A DNA stretch of 64,000 nt from CAYWKU01 sp964459325 (GCA_964459325.1 CAYWKU010000006.1:62001-126000), one strand, 5' to 3'; positions 16,600 to 26,149 are shown, numbered from the stretch's first letter. The notes: generated from the sequence alone by a model not told the origin. Numbers and translations: made by a program.

Positions 16600-16719
16600 G
16601 GGCGACAAGAGTGTCGCCCCTACCGGGTTGGGGAAACGCTAGGCCCGGCACTCCTGCCGGGCACAGCACGTGGAAGAGACTTATGGTATCGGTTAACTAA
16701 GTCGCGACCGGGAGGTCGC
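16600..16719. repeat. Cluster of three palindromic repeats in the gap upstream of the small membrane gene
   Basis: The 263-base gap 16482-16744 holds no gene. It contains GGGCGACA/TGTCGCCC (16600-16619), GCCCGGCA/TGCCGGGC (16643-16662) and GCGACC/GGTCGC (16704-16719), each with a 4-base loop. The second recurs in opposite phase near 50867-50884, so these are dispersed REP-like elements. Confidence 0.6.
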
Positions 16720-16744
16720 TCCCACAATTCTGCAAAATTCGCTC

Positions 16745-17836
16745 TTAAGAACTTGAACCTTCCGCGATTTTTCTCAAAGGCTCCGGCAAAGCCGACAGGT
16801 CGAGGTCTTCCGGGATTGAACTGTAAATATCGGCGGAGTTGAGAGTATGCAGATATAAAGTAGGGGCATCCGGATGATACGGGATGTTGCGTATCATAGC
16901 CGCCACGGCCTTGGCGGTGTAGGTAACTTCCAGGTGAAGGCCTTCCGTATTTTCCATCAACCCTATAGCAGCTTCGGCTTCCGCAGTAGAATGACCGTAT
17001 CCCTCCCCGATAAAACCTTTCATCAAGTCCACTTCACCGGGTTTTACCGACACCTCGGGGATTGAAGGCTCCATGCGCCTGAGGAGCCGGGCGGCCCGGT
17101 TGGCCATTATCGAGATTATGGTCTCGTTCACCATGTGAGGGTCGGCCACCCTGACTATCTTAATCTGAGAAGGCAGGCCGCACAGCTTTGCGCCCAGGAG
17201 CAGGCCGGCGGCGGTTCCGCCCGAGCCTCCGGCCAAATAGATGTACTCCGGCATGGGCATTTCGCCTGCCTCCACCTGCTCGGCTATTTCAAAAGCCGCC
17301 CCGATGAATCCAAATGCGCCGGAAGTGTTTGAGCCTCCCGGAGGCAAAAGATATGTTTTCCGTATCCACGCCTTCGGATAGCTCGCCAATATCTTCGGCA
17401 AATCCAGTGAGCTTTGCAGGTAATAGACTTTTGTGCCGTAATGAGCGTAGGCCCTCAAATTTTGCCGCACGTGCTCGCTGGGCGGCTGATATATGAGCAC
17501 GGCGCTGGTGTTCATTCCCAGCCGGGAAGCGTATATGGTGGTGGCAAGTACGTGGTTGGAGCCGATTCCGCCGAAAGTGAGCACATGCTTTTTCTTCCGT
17601 AACCGGGCATCGGCCAGCGAGAACTCCAGCTTGCGCACCTTGTTGCCGCCGTAGGACTTTCCGCTCAAGTCCTCGCGCTTTACCCACAAATCGGAAGCGC
17701 CAAGCTCCTTGCCGAGTTTCTTCATACGGGCGACGTGCGTGGGAAAGTCGCCAAACCCGACCCACGGAATCTTTCCCGACAGTTCAGAGTACTTTTTAAA
17801 CAGGGGATTTCTTGTTCCGGCCTTTAAAGCGCACAA
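16745..17836 (-). CDS. PLP-dependent D-cysteine desulfhydrase / ACC deaminase family enzyme
   Basis: 363 residues, fold type II PLP enzyme. The PLP lysine is in YGGNKVRKLEF (about residue 67); FGGIGSNHV and the glycine-rich phosphate loop LAGGSGGTAAGLLLG are present. Relatives act on D-cysteine or 1-aminocyclopropane-1-carboxylate, and substrate cannot be assigned from sequence alone. First codon TTG at 17836 with AAGGTG upstream. It starts 27 bp after the oxidase gene, same strand. Confidence 0.85.
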   Translation of the reverse strand: MCALKAGTRNPLFKKYSELSGKIPWVGFGDFPTHVARMKKLGKELGASDLWVKREDLSGKSYGGNKVRKLEFSLADARLRKKKHVLTFGGIGSNHVLATTIYASRLGMNTSAVLIYQPPSEHVRQNLRAYAHYGTKVYYLQSSLDLPKILASYPKAWIRKTYLLPPGGSNTSGAFGFIGAAFEIAEQVEAGEMPMPEYIYLAGGSGGTAAGLLLGAKLCGLPSQIKIVRVADPHMVNETIISIMANRAARLLRRMEPSIPEVSVKPGEVDLMKGFIGEGYGHSTAEAEAAIGLMENTEGLHLEVTYTAKAVAAMIRNIPYHPDAPTLYLHTLNSADIYSSIPEDLDLSALPEPLRKIAEGSSS

Positions 17837-17863
17837 TATAAAAACACCTTGACAGATTGATAA

Positions 17864-19297
17864 TCAAAGCCCCATTTTGCCGGGGTTCATTATGCCGTTG
17901 GGGTCGAGCAGGCTCTTGATTTTCTCCATCGTCGAGCGATAGCCGGGGTCCATTCTGTCCAGGAATTTCTTCCACGCCCAAACCGGCGGCTTGTAGGGAA
18001 TAAATCCCAAATCCAGGGCCGCTTCCGCCATCCTGGAATTCACATCGGCCACCAGTTTGCGATGCTCGGGGTCGTTTTTGCGAAAAATCTGTATGAACCG
18101 CGCCACGCCGTAATGCCCCAACTTCATGGGCCTTGAAACCAGAACCGGCGGAAAACCCGCTTCTTCCTGGATGGAGTTGCACTTGCGTGTAACTTCCGAC
18201 CAGTTGCCGGTGGGGCCGTACGTCCCCACCCATGTCAATCCACCCTCTTCGGTCTCCAACAGGAAGTCGAGCGTGGTGGGGAAGGTGGCGAACTTATCGA
18301 AGGCCGGATTCACCCGTACCAGCGTTTCCACGTCCACCGGCAGCTCAAACTCCACGCCCCTCTTTGCGGCATCCCGAAGAACCTTCTCCAGAACTTTAGT
18401 CTTCGCCTTCAGCTCGGCCTTAGTATTGGCGGCGTAATCCACGTAGATATAAATTTCCGGCTCGTCATCGGATTTGGCAAGCCCTTGTCGAAGCCCGAAG
18501 AGCATCTTTCCGGTGGGCCAGCTCAACCCGCCGATGTCGTCGAAAATCAGGGTGCGGGACAGGGCCTTCATAATATCGAAACCGCCCTCCAGGCTGTAGC
18601 ACAGCATGAAAGCCCGCCTGTTATGCGCAAGCTGCGGATAAACCTCGATGGCCATTTTTGTGACAATGCCCGTCGTCCCCTGCCAGCCGTAAAAAAGCGC
18701 ACCCAAATCGGGAATGGCCCCCCTGCCCCACCATATATCGGTCAGCACGGCGGCGCCGGTCTTCATAACTTCGCCGGTTGGGAGCACCGTTTCCATGCAG
18801 TTTACCCACTGGTCCATGGTGCCGCCCCTCATGCTGAGGTTGGCAAGCCCGTTGAGCAGGGCGTTGGCGCATACGCTGGTGTAAGGAGGGCTGAGGGGAT
18901 AACTGAAGCGCAAGTCCGGGTGATTGGCCTCCAGGTAGTCCTTCACGTCCTGAAAAGTGGCGCCCGGCTCGATGACCATGTACATCTCGTCGGTGTTGAC
19001 CTCGTGGATTCTCCTCATCCTCGTCAGGTCCACCACCACCCCGCCCTTCTCGGGTATTGTCAGGCCGCCGAGGTTGGTGCGGGCAACCGCCGGCACCAGC
19101 GGGCACTTGTGCCCGTTGGCGGCTTTTACGATTTTCACTATCTCGTCCGTGTTTTCCGGGAAACATACGGCGTCGGGCATGGAGGGGTCGGCTTCGGTAA
19201 GGTCGTAAGAGTACGGCTCCAGGCCCTCTTCATCCGCTATAACTCTCCCCGGCCCGAGAATTTCAATCATGTTCTTCACTGCGGCGTCTTTATCCAT
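17864..19297 (-). CDS. FAD-binding oxidase/dehydrogenase (GlcD / vanillyl-alcohol oxidase superfamily)
   Basis: 477 residues. N-terminal PCMH-type FAD domain (about 35-215) with PLVPAVARTNLGGLT and VDLTRMRRIHEVN, then a substrate-capping domain; the C-terminus DPNGIMNPGKMGL is the usual end of this family (flavin-linked oxidases such as D-lactate, glycolate or 4-cresol dehydrogenases). Substrate unknown. Strong GGAGGA upstream of the ATG. Possible operon with the SCP2-like gene before it and the PLP enzyme after it. Confidence 0.85.
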   Translation of the reverse strand: MDKDAAVKNMIEILGPGRVIADEEGLEPYSYDLTEADPSMPDAVCFPENTDEIVKIVKAANGHKCPLVPAVARTNLGGLTIPEKGGVVVDLTRMRRIHEVNTDEMYMVIEPGATFQDVKDYLEANHPDLRFSYPLSPPYTSVCANALLNGLANLSMRGGTMDQWVNCMETVLPTGEVMKTGAAVLTDIWWGRGAIPDLGALFYGWQGTTGIVTKMAIEVYPQLAHNRRAFMLCYSLEGGFDIMKALSRTLIFDDIGGLSWPTGKMLFGLRQGLAKSDDEPEIYIYVDYAANTKAELKAKTKVLEKVLRDAAKRGVEFELPVDVETLVRVNPAFDKFATFPTTLDFLLETEEGGLTWVGTYGPTGNWSEVTRKCNSIQEEAGFPPVLVSRPMKLGHYGVARFIQIFRKNDPEHRKLVADVNSRMAEAALDLGFIPYKPPVWAWKKFLDRMDPGYRSTMEKIKSLLDPNGIMNPGKMGL

Positions 19298-19315
19298 CTC
19301 ATTCCTCCATAAAAA

Positions 19316-19678
19316 TTACATCTTCATAATACTCATCATGGGCAATAAGGCCATAACGTTGCCGCTCAATTTGAACTCCCGTTTGAGCATTGCCGCCGGC
19401 AACTTATGAAATCGCCTCCGGCCAACGTTCATTATGGCATCCATTGTACCGGCCACCCCGGCGGTGGGACTGGAATGCGAGCCCGCACGAATCTCCAGTT
19501 CCCCCTTGTCGAGCACGAGATGCACCTTCATTTTACCGGCCTGTATGTTAATAATGCTTTGGGTATTCGATACCTTCTTATAGCGCGAGGGGTTTGATAT
19601 GTTGCGGTCGACTATGGTTTTGATTATCAAACCCACAACGCTCATGGCGCCCGGGTTCTCTATTTTCACTTCCGGCAT
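19316..19678 (-). CDS. Small SCP2-like (sterol carrier fold) protein
   Basis: 120 residues, no signal peptide. Pattern of short strands followed by a hydrophobic C-terminal helix, with FKLSGNVMALLPMMSIMKM resembling the end of SCP2-type lipid-binding domains. The ATG has AAAGGAGG upstream. Co-oriented 18 bp upstream of the FAD oxidase, so it may serve the same pathway on a lipid-like substrate. Family assignment is by pattern only. Confidence 0.5.
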   Translation of the reverse strand: MPEVKIENPGAMSVVGLIIKTIVDRNISNPSRYKKVSNTQSIINIQAGKMKVHLVLDKGELEIRAGSHSSPTAGVAGTMDAIMNVGRRRFHKLPAAMLKREFKLSGNVMALLPMMSIMKM

Positions 19679-19726
19679 TGTCCCCTCCTTTCAATTGGAT
19701 GACCATTGTCGATATTAGTGATATTG

Positions 19727-20641
19727 TCAACCCTCTTCCGGCTCCTCTTCCGAATCTTCAATCCCTTCCGGTTCCGGCGCCTTATCCGGCTCCGCGTCGG
19801 GGTTGGCCATGCGCCAGCGTGACTGGGTAATGATGCCCCTGATAATGCGCACCTCCCTTTCGGTGAACCTTCCCCTGTACAGCATTCTTCGTATCGCCAC
19901 CATCATCCGGCGCGGGTCCTTTTCCTTAAGGAATCCGATATCCGAAAGATATTCCTGCAGGTGGTCGAACATATCCTCGTAGCTTTTGTGCTTGGCCCAG
20001 TTGCGGGGTTGAGGGTCGAGCAACGCGCAGGTTATCTCATACAGAAAGATAGCCACTGCGTGACTCAGGTTGAAGCTGGGGTGGTCGCTGGCCGAAGGTA
20101 TACTCGCTATCCACTGGCAACAGGCGAGCTCGTCGTTGCTCAGCCCTCGGTCTTCCGCGCCGAACACCAGCGCCGCGTCGCCCACCTCCGGCACCGGCTC
20201 CAGCAGTTGTGCGCAATCGTGAGGGTCGAGGACGTTGCGCCGCTTCGTTCCCCTCCTGCGGGTGGCGCCGACGACTATTCTCGCCTCCCTGACGGCTTCT
20301 TTCAACGAGTCATAAATCGGAATCCGGTCGAGCATATCTTCGCAGTCCACCGCCATTTTTTCGGCTTCCACATCAATACGGCAGCGGGGATTAACTACAA
20401 CCAGGCGGCGGTATCCGAAGTTCCTCAACACCCGCGCCGTCTGGCCTATATTTCCCGGGTACTTGGTGCCGACCAGCACCACCACCACTCTGTCGAGCTT
20501 TTCAGCGGACACCTCACCGGGCACGGGAAAATCCAGCGCCGCCGTCCTGCGTTTTCGCTTAGAAGTGGGAAGAAACGGGCCTTTGTCTTCCACTTTGTTT
20601 CCCGGCCCGTTTCCTGAGCCTGAACGTTTCCGGGCACTCAC
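19727..20641 (-). CDS. trmJ: SPOUT RNA methyltransferase, TrmJ-like
   Basis: 304 residues. SpoU/TrmH-fold 2'-O-methyltransferase. Motif 1 is VGTKYPGNIGQTARVLRNFG, motif 2 VFGAEDRGLSNDE, motif 3 PSFNLSHAVAIFLYE. A C-terminal helical domain (about 215-290) as in TrmJ, which methylates position 32 of tRNAs, is present. An N-terminal basic extension of about 45 residues is unusual. It begins 16 bp after the sirtuin gene on the same strand. Confidence 0.88.
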   Translation of the reverse strand: MSARKRSGSGNGPGNKVEDKGPFLPTSKRKRRTAALDFPVPGEVSAEKLDRVVVVLVGTKYPGNIGQTARVLRNFGYRRLVVVNPRCRIDVEAEKMAVDCEDMLDRIPIYDSLKEAVREARIVVGATRRRGTKRRNVLDPHDCAQLLEPVPEVGDAALVFGAEDRGLSNDELACCQWIASIPSASDHPSFNLSHAVAIFLYEITCALLDPQPRNWAKHKSYEDMFDHLQEYLSDIGFLKEKDPRRMMVAIRRMLYRGRFTEREVRIIRGIITQSRWRMANPDAEPDKAPEPEGIEDSEEEPEEG

Positions 20642-20657
20642 CGGGTACTTACTCCGC

Positions 20658-21467
20658 TCAGCCGCGGATGCGTTTGAGCTCTTCGAGAATCTGTGGCATC
20701 GCGGCGCCGCTGTGGGAATTTATGTACACGTCGGTTATGTCCCGGAAAGCGCTTGCGGTGGGATTAATGTCAATCACCCGGGCGCCCGCCTGCCTGGCCT
20801 CGTAAGGCACACCCGCCGCGGGCCACACCACGCCGCTGGTGCCGAGCACTATGACCACATCCGCCGATTGTGCTTCCCGGAAGCTTTCCGGCATTTGCTG
20901 CACCGCTTCCCCGAACATCACCACGTCCGGCCTCATCAGGCTTTCGCACGATTCACATCTGGGCAGACCTTCCATCAACATTTCTATTTTGAACGGGTCA
21001 CTCGTAAGGATTTCCCTGAAGGTGTCCAGTATTTCCTCCCGGTTGTACTTTTGAGTATGGCCGCAATTAAGGCACCGGAAACGGTACAGGTTTCCGTGCA
21101 CCTCGAAAACCCGGGTGTTACCGGCTATGGAGTGGAGGTCGTCGATATTCTGGGTGATTACGGAATGCAATATTCCCATTCTCTCCAACTCCGCCAACCC
21201 GATATGTCCCGGGTTAGGTTGAGCCTTTTGAAACGTGTCCACCGATTCGCTGAGAAAATCGCGAATCCGCTCCGGCTGTTTCATGGCGAACTCGACTATC
21301 CCGGTGGTGGTGCCAAGCTCGCCCGGGTCAAACCTGTCCCATATTCCGCCCGGGTCGCGGAAGGTGGGTATGCCGCTCTCGGCGCTTATCCCGGCGCCGG
21401 TAAAGCCCACAACGTTTTGAGCTTCGGCCAGAAGCTCGGCCGCCTGCCTGACAGGATTATCCGACAT
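20658..21467 (-). CDS. cobB: Sir2-family NAD-dependent protein deacylase
   Basis: 269 residues. Rossmann motif GAGISAESGIPTFRDPGG, the TQNIDD motif, and catalytic His in VFEVHGN; four zinc cysteines (CLNC and CESC pairs). Class III sirtuins typically carry GAGxSxxSGIPxFR and desuccinylate or deacetylate lysines. The class II/III substrate residues are not clear. Likely co-transcribed with trmJ. Confidence 0.94.
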   Translation of the reverse strand: MSDNPVRQAAELLAEAQNVVGFTGAGISAESGIPTFRDPGGIWDRFDPGELGTTTGIVEFAMKQPERIRDFLSESVDTFQKAQPNPGHIGLAELERMGILHSVITQNIDDLHSIAGNTRVFEVHGNLYRFRCLNCGHTQKYNREEILDTFREILTSDPFKIEMLMEGLPRCESCESLMRPDVVMFGEAVQQMPESFREAQSADVVIVLGTSGVVWPAAGVPYEARQAGARVIDINPTASAFRDITDVYINSHSGAAMPQILEELKRIRG

Positions 21468-21554
21468 GCTCTTTCTCCCGAAAAATAGCTTATTTCATGG
21501 CAATTTACGTATGTTCGCCGATTTTAACACTCCGGCGCGCCTACAACACACTAC

Positions 21555-21583
21555 TTGAAATGCCTTTAGTTCTCAAGGATAAT
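21555..21583 (+). promoter_or_regulatory. Sigma-70-like promoter of the lipoprotein hydrolase gene
   Basis: -35 TTGAAA (21555-21560), 17-bp spacer, -10 GATAAT (21578-21583), about 58 bp upstream of the ATG at 21642, which has a GGAGGA ribosome site. Confidence 0.55.
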
Positions 21584-21641
21584 TTATTACTCGAAAGTTT
21601 GCATCATTCGCCTTTTAAAAAGCTCAACTGCGGAGGAACTG

Positions 21642-22700
21642 ATGAAGCATTTGCCGGCACTAACACTCACTTTTGTCCTCGCCGCCGCCCTGGTTGGCGG
21701 ATGCGCGGGCAAAGACTATGAAAAATCGAGAGAATATCAACCTCGCCCTTACCCCTTTGAAGTTAAATACACGGATATCAACGACATCAGAATCTGCTAC
21801 ACCGACGACGGAACCGGCGATAAAGCCCTTATCCTGGTGCACGGTCTGTCAGGTTCCATTTACAACTGGAAAAACAACGTAGGCCGTTTTTCCCCGGATT
21901 ACCGGGTGATTACGATAGACCTTCCCGGCCACGGCAATTCCGAGCGGCGCAACGACATAGACTACGGCATCCCCCTTTACGCGGAAACCATAAAGGGCCT
22001 CATGGACCACCTCGGCATAGAAAAGGCCGTTGTTGCCGGGGTCAGCATGGGCGGGCACACGGTTTGTTACTTCGCGTGGAAGTATCCCCAGCGCACGCGG
22101 GCGGCGGTGTTGATAGACGCCGCCGGGCTGGACACCAACTTCCCTTTTTTCGCCAGATACATGGCGGAAAACCACACAAAACTTGTTGCGAGAGCCATCA
22201 CCAGGTCCTCCAGGGAAATGGCAAAGCGAAATCAGAAAAACTTTATCGAACGATCCACCCAACAGGACGGCAAGCACGGCGGGACTTTTCCGATGTTCTG
22301 GGATGCGTCCAAGCCTACTGCGCAGGATTGGATTGAATTCAACTCCGCTTATATGAACAAATTCGTCTGGACGAAGGAGTATCCCAAGTACAACTGGGCA
22401 CTGGTCGAAAGCGCCGCCGGCATTCTGAGCACTCCGATGACCGATAAGCTCGGCGAGATACGGGCGCCTACTTTGATTGTATGGGGTGAGCACGACGGCA
22501 TGGTCGACATCGAAAACGCTTACCGGTTCGCAAAAGGCATCCCCGACGCTTTTCTGGTAATAATCGAGGACAGCGGTCATGTCCCGCCCGTGGAGGAACC
22601 GGAGCAGTTCAACAACGCACTGGCCAGGTTCCTCAAGTCACTGCCGGATGAGCCTCGTCATTGCCAACAACCCTGCCCGCATCGTTCCAAGGTGGAGTGA
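21642..22700 (+). CDS. Alpha/beta-hydrolase lipoprotein
   Basis: 352 residues. Lipoprotein signal peptide with lipobox LVGGC (Cys21), so membrane-anchored on the periplasmic side. Hydrolase core: oxyanion segment LVHGLSGS, nucleophile elbow GVSMGG, acid in WGEHDGM and catalytic His in DSGHVPP, so the triad Ser-Asp-His is complete. Substrate unknown; resembles esterase and C-C hydrolase relatives. The next gene begins 3 bp after its stop with its Shine-Dalgarno inside this gene. Confidence 0.88.
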   Translation: MKHLPALTLTFVLAAALVGGCAGKDYEKSREYQPRPYPFEVKYTDINDIRICYTDDGTGDKALILVHGLSGSIYNWKNNVGRFSPDYRVITIDLPGHGNSERRNDIDYGIPLYAETIKGLMDHLGIEKAVVAGVSMGGHTVCYFAWKYPQRTRAAVLIDAAGLDTNFPFFARYMAENHTKLVARAITRSSREMAKRNQKNFIERSTQQDGKHGGTFPMFWDASKPTAQDWIEFNSAYMNKFVWTKEYPKYNWALVESAAGILSTPMTDKLGEIRAPTLIVWGEHDGMVDIENAYRFAKGIPDAFLVIIEDSGHVPPVEEPEQFNNALARFLKSLPDEPRHCQQPCPHRSKVE

Positions 22701-22703
22701 GGC

Positions 22704-23642
22704 ATGTATCTTGCGGCGGTTACGACGCGATTTGTTCATCTGTCTCTGGCCAATTGCCTCGACCTCTTTGCCCGCGAGGGCGTCAGGGGTGTGGAGATAA
22801 GCGTCGGCGGCATGCACGGCGCCCCCCACACGCACCCTCATTCGCTCTCCGAAACCCCCGAGGCCAGAGCGAAGCTTCTTGACGAGATTTCATCCCGCGG
22901 GCTGGAGCTTGTTGCCCTGGATTGCCACGGCAATCCGCTACACCCCGGAGAAAAAGTCAGAAACTGGCGCCGGCAGGATTTGGAATCCGCAATCAGGCTT
23001 GCCTCGGCCATGGGCGTAAAAACGGTAGTGACCATGTCCGGCTGCCCCGGCTCCCACGAAAATGCGCTGCACCCCGCATGGATAGCGAGCGCCTGGCCGC
23101 AGGAAGCCCGGGATATTCTGCTCTGGCAATGGGAAAACGAAGTCATTCCTTACTGGAACCAGGTGGCTCATATCGCGGCAAACGAGGGGGTCCGGATTGC
23201 CATTGAAATGCACCCTTCAAACGCAGTTTATAATCCCTCCACTCTTCTTAAACTTCGCCGGGAAACTTCGCCGTCCATTGGGGCCAACATCGATGCAAGC
23301 CACCTTTTCTGGCAGGGCATAGAGCCCGCTAAAGCTGTGGAAACGCTTGAAGAAGCTGTTCATCACGTTCACGCAAAGGATACGGCTCTCGATGCCGGCC
23401 TGATGGCGGCATACGGCTGCCTGGACGGGGCGACGGTGCTGGAAGGCATCGAGCGCACATGGCGGTTCGCAATACCCGGTGAGGGACATGGGCCGGAGAC
23501 ATGGTTGAATTTCATCAAAGCCCTGAATAAATGCGGTTACGACGGCCCGTTGAGCATCGAGCACGAAGCCCGTTCCGTCAAACCGGAAGATGGTCTGGGT
23601 CGTGCGGCCCGCTTTTTGGAAGATATACTGGGGAAATTGTAA
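22704..23642 (+). CDS. Sugar phosphate isomerase/epimerase family TIM-barrel protein
   Basis: 312 residues, xylose-isomerase-like TIM barrel (AP endonuclease 2 superfamily). Metal-ligand positions are visible in IAIEMHPSNAVYN (Glu and His), GANIDASHLFWQG, HVHAKDTAL and SIEHEARS. Members isomerise or epimerise sugars, inositols or hydroxypyruvate. The specific substrate cannot be told. Coupled to the upstream hydrolase gene. Confidence 0.85.
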   Translation: MYLAAVTTRFVHLSLANCLDLFAREGVRGVEISVGGMHGAPHTHPHSLSETPEARAKLLDEISSRGLELVALDCHGNPLHPGEKVRNWRRQDLESAIRLASAMGVKTVVTMSGCPGSHENALHPAWIASAWPQEARDILLWQWENEVIPYWNQVAHIAANEGVRIAIEMHPSNAVYNPSTLLKLRRETSPSIGANIDASHLFWQGIEPAKAVETLEEAVHHVHAKDTALDAGLMAAYGCLDGATVLEGIERTWRFAIPGEGHGPETWLNFIKALNKCGYDGPLSIEHEARSVKPEDGLGRAARFLEDILGKL

Positions 23643-24266
23643 TCAGAAACCCGGGGCGCCGGGATGTCCCACCGATATGATAAGCAACGGTTCGTGCGCG
23701 TCGGGTAATCCGGCCTTTTCCATAACGGCGTAATCGTCAAAGGCGCCCACTTCACACCCCGCCAAATCCAGAGCTACCGCTTCCAGCAGTATATTCTGGG
23801 CCACGTGCCCGGCTTCGTAGTGAGCGTAGAGTATGCCCCTGTCACCGTACTTCCGGGTGATGCGCGGATACTCAACCGCCACTATAAACATTACCGCGGC
23901 ATGGCTCATCCACATCTGCCCCAGAGCGGCGCCGGCGAGTGCCCGGCGCACGTCATTTTCGGTCAACCGTTCAAGGGCGTGCTCCTCCGGGTTGTAGAGG
24001 TAAACACCGGCGCCGATGTTTTCAACGCCGGTCTCACCAAGAGCCGCGTACAAGAAAATCGGGTATAATGCCCCGGCGCTGGGAGCCGCCCGGTAACGCC
24101 CCTTTGTTGAAGTTATACCCTGTCCCGCCCAGCAAAGGGTACTAAAAGCTTCCATGGTGATGGAGCCGGAATCGAAGTTTCTTACCGACCGGCGTTTCGA
24201 CATAACCTCTTCCAGAGTTTTTTTACCGTCAAGTAAAGGCGGCGCCAGATTTATCAATTCTATCAC
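23643..24266 (-). CDS. Nitroreductase-like FMN oxidoreductase, SagB type
   Basis: 207 residues. RRSVRNF near the N-terminus and PSAGALYPIFLYA are typical of the SagB-type branch of the nitroreductase family; the C-terminal PLLIISVGHP is also conserved. SagB enzymes oxidise azolines in peptide natural products, but many stand-alone members have no such context, and no precursor peptide or YcaO protein is visible here. Starts at GTG 24266. Its stop abuts the stop of the convergent isomerase gene with no gap. Confidence 0.85.
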   Translation of the reverse strand: MIELINLAPPLLDGKKTLEEVMSKRRSVRNFDSGSITMEAFSTLCWAGQGITSTKGRYRAAPSAGALYPIFLYAALGETGVENIGAGVYLYNPEEHALERLTENDVRRALAGAALGQMWMSHAAVMFIVAVEYPRITRKYGDRGILYAHYEAGHVAQNILLEAVALDLAGCEVGAFDDYAVMEKAGLPDAHEPLLIISVGHPGAPGF

Positions 24267-24417
24267 CCCCTACCGGATTTATTAACCGATACTTCGGGTT
24301 AAGTCAATACTTGGATTCTGCCTGAAAATTCCCGGCTAATAAACCCGACTTATTTCACGCCCTTATCAGTAAATCGAGGAATCCCGGAGCGGAAGAAAAG
24401 GAGGTAATAATAATCAA

Positions 24418-25923
24418 TTAAACCAGGCCGCTGGACTGGCGGTCCGCTTCCCGGGCGGTAAGGCTTTTCTGTGTGCTTTTCATTCTTTCTTCGGCAGTGG
24501 CGGAAACTGTTTCCAGTATCTGCGGATTCATCATTATAAGCTCCTGAAAAGCCTGTTTGGGCAGGCGGAACAGGTCTGTGGGCGCCATTGCGGAGCAGTC
24601 GGCGGTTGTGGGGATATTCTGGAGGAGGCTTATTTCACCGAAGAAGTCCCCTTCCCTGAGCACCGCCAGCTTAATTTCCTCCCCCGTTTCCGGATGCTTT
24701 TTGGAAACCTGGATGGCCCCGTGCTTAACCATGTAAAGCGCTTTTCCCTCCTCGCCTTCCCTGATAATGACGTCGCCGGTATCCAGCTGCACCGATTCAA
24801 ACCGGTGGATGAGGTCCTTCCGGTCGGCTTCGTTCATACTGGAGAACAGCGGGCTTATCTGGAGCAGCGTATCCACCACCCGCTTTCGGTAGAACTCGTC
24901 CATCACCTCGCGCACCCGGGGAAATTCTCCGATAATTTCTTCAAGGTCCTTGCGGTTTATCCTGAGCAACACGCAATCTTCCATGGTCTCCACGCTGGCG
25001 GAGCGGATGGAATTAGTAAGGAAAGCGAACTCGCCGAAAAATGCGCCGGTCTCCAGCACGCTCAGGGTAAGCTTGCGCTTTTTGTTCTTGCTCCATTTGT
25101 ACACCCGGACTTTTCCTTCGGCCACCATGTAAAACGAGTCACCCATGGAGCCTTCTTTAACTACCGTTATTCCCTTCGGGAGGTTGCCGATCTGGAACTT
25201 CTGCATTATCCGCTTGAATTCCTCCACCTCCAGGTCCGAAAACAGCGGAGTCTCCGGCATGGGAGGAAGCTCGCTCCTGGCCTCGGGCTCCTCCACTTCC
25301 GCCATATCCTCGGGAGCTTCATCCAACGGTATAGGGCCTTGAGCTTCGGTTTCTGCTCCTGCTTCTTCTTCCTCCTCCGCGATTTGGGGAGCCGTCTCTT
25401 CCTCCCGGTATTCCTCTTCCCCATACAACTCGGGAGCGGCCTCTTCTTCCTCCTCCTCGGGAACCGCTTGCTCCTTTTCAGCCTCCTCCTGCGGCGCTTC
25501 CTCTTCCTTTACAGCGGTAGGTATAGGCCCATCCACACCCTTCAGGCTCAACGCGGGCTTGGGCATTCTCCTCTTTTCGGTAACAATGCCCCTGCGGGCG
25601 TTCAGGTCGGCGATTTGTTCCTCCACTTCCTTCAGTGAGGGGTCGAGCTGAAGAATGACCTTTCCCACGGCCACCGCCTGGATAAGGAATCCCTTTTCTG
25701 CGTTTCGCTCGAGTACATTCTGGTACTCCTCGATAGCGTCTTTTTTACGTCCCAGCTTGGCGAGACACTCGCCCAGCTTCAGCCTGAAACGAAGGTCGTC
25801 CGGCTCCAGTTTCACCAGCGTCCGGTATTCTTCGAGGGCCTTTTCAAAGTTGCCCTTCTGGACGTACTTGGTGGCCTTTTCTTTGCTCTTTCTTATGAGC
25901 GCTTGTTTTTTTGCGGAAGCCAT
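24418..25923 (-). CDS. TPR protein with two cyclic-nucleotide-binding domains
   Basis: 501 residues, cytoplasmic. N-terminal TPR repeats (about 15-120; GNFEKALEEYRTLVKLEPDD), a long Glu-rich linker (about 145-235), then two cNMP-binding domains (about 245-360 and 365-480) with phosphate-cassette-like GAFFGEFAFL and GDFFGEISLL. In the cassette Arg that binds the cyclic phosphate in PKA/CRP, the first domain has NSIRSASVE and the second has IPTTADCSA, so only the first clearly keeps Arg. Probably a cNMP-responsive scaffold; no enzymatic output domain. Confidence 0.85.
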   Translation of the reverse strand: MASAKKQALIRKSKEKATKYVQKGNFEKALEEYRTLVKLEPDDLRFRLKLGECLAKLGRKKDAIEEYQNVLERNAEKGFLIQAVAVGKVILQLDPSLKEVEEQIADLNARRGIVTEKRRMPKPALSLKGVDGPIPTAVKEEEAPQEEAEKEQAVPEEEEEEAAPELYGEEEYREEETAPQIAEEEEEAGAETEAQGPIPLDEAPEDMAEVEEPEARSELPPMPETPLFSDLEVEEFKRIMQKFQIGNLPKGITVVKEGSMGDSFYMVAEGKVRVYKWSKNKKRKLTLSVLETGAFFGEFAFLTNSIRSASVETMEDCVLLRINRKDLEEIIGEFPRVREVMDEFYRKRVVDTLLQISPLFSSMNEADRKDLIHRFESVQLDTGDVIIREGEEGKALYMVKHGAIQVSKKHPETGEEIKLAVLREGDFFGEISLLQNIPTTADCSAMAPTDLFRLPKQAFQELIMMNPQILETVSATAEERMKSTQKSLTAREADRQSSGLV

Positions 25924-25999
25924 GTTTATAAAATCGCACCAGCTTTTGCGATGATGCTTAAATTAGCCCGCCCAAAGGCGCATGTCAAACCTTGGCCCC

Positions 26000-26146
26000 A
26001 TATAAGGGTCTGCGACATAAATGGAGGCAACAGGAACGCCGCCGTCTCGGCGGCAAAGAGGGCCGGTGAAGACGCCGGCGTTCCGAACTATATAGCTGTG
26101 GGCAATCCTCAAAACCCCTTTTTATGTCGCAGCCCCCCCATATAAC
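26000..26146. repeat. Nested inverted-repeat element
   Basis: The 302-base gap 25924-26225 holds no gene. Outer arms CTGCGACATAAA (26010-26021) and TTTATGTCGCAG (26121-26132) are perfect inverts. Inside are GGAACGCCG and CGGCGTTCC arms. The size and nested symmetry resemble a small non-autonomous element or a long hairpin. Confidence 0.55.
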
Positions 26147-26149
26147 AAA

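Noticed and set aside
23643..24266. SagB-type gene as part of a peptide natural-product cluster
   Set aside because: No precursor peptide, YcaO or export gene nearby; the isomerase neighbour is convergent.
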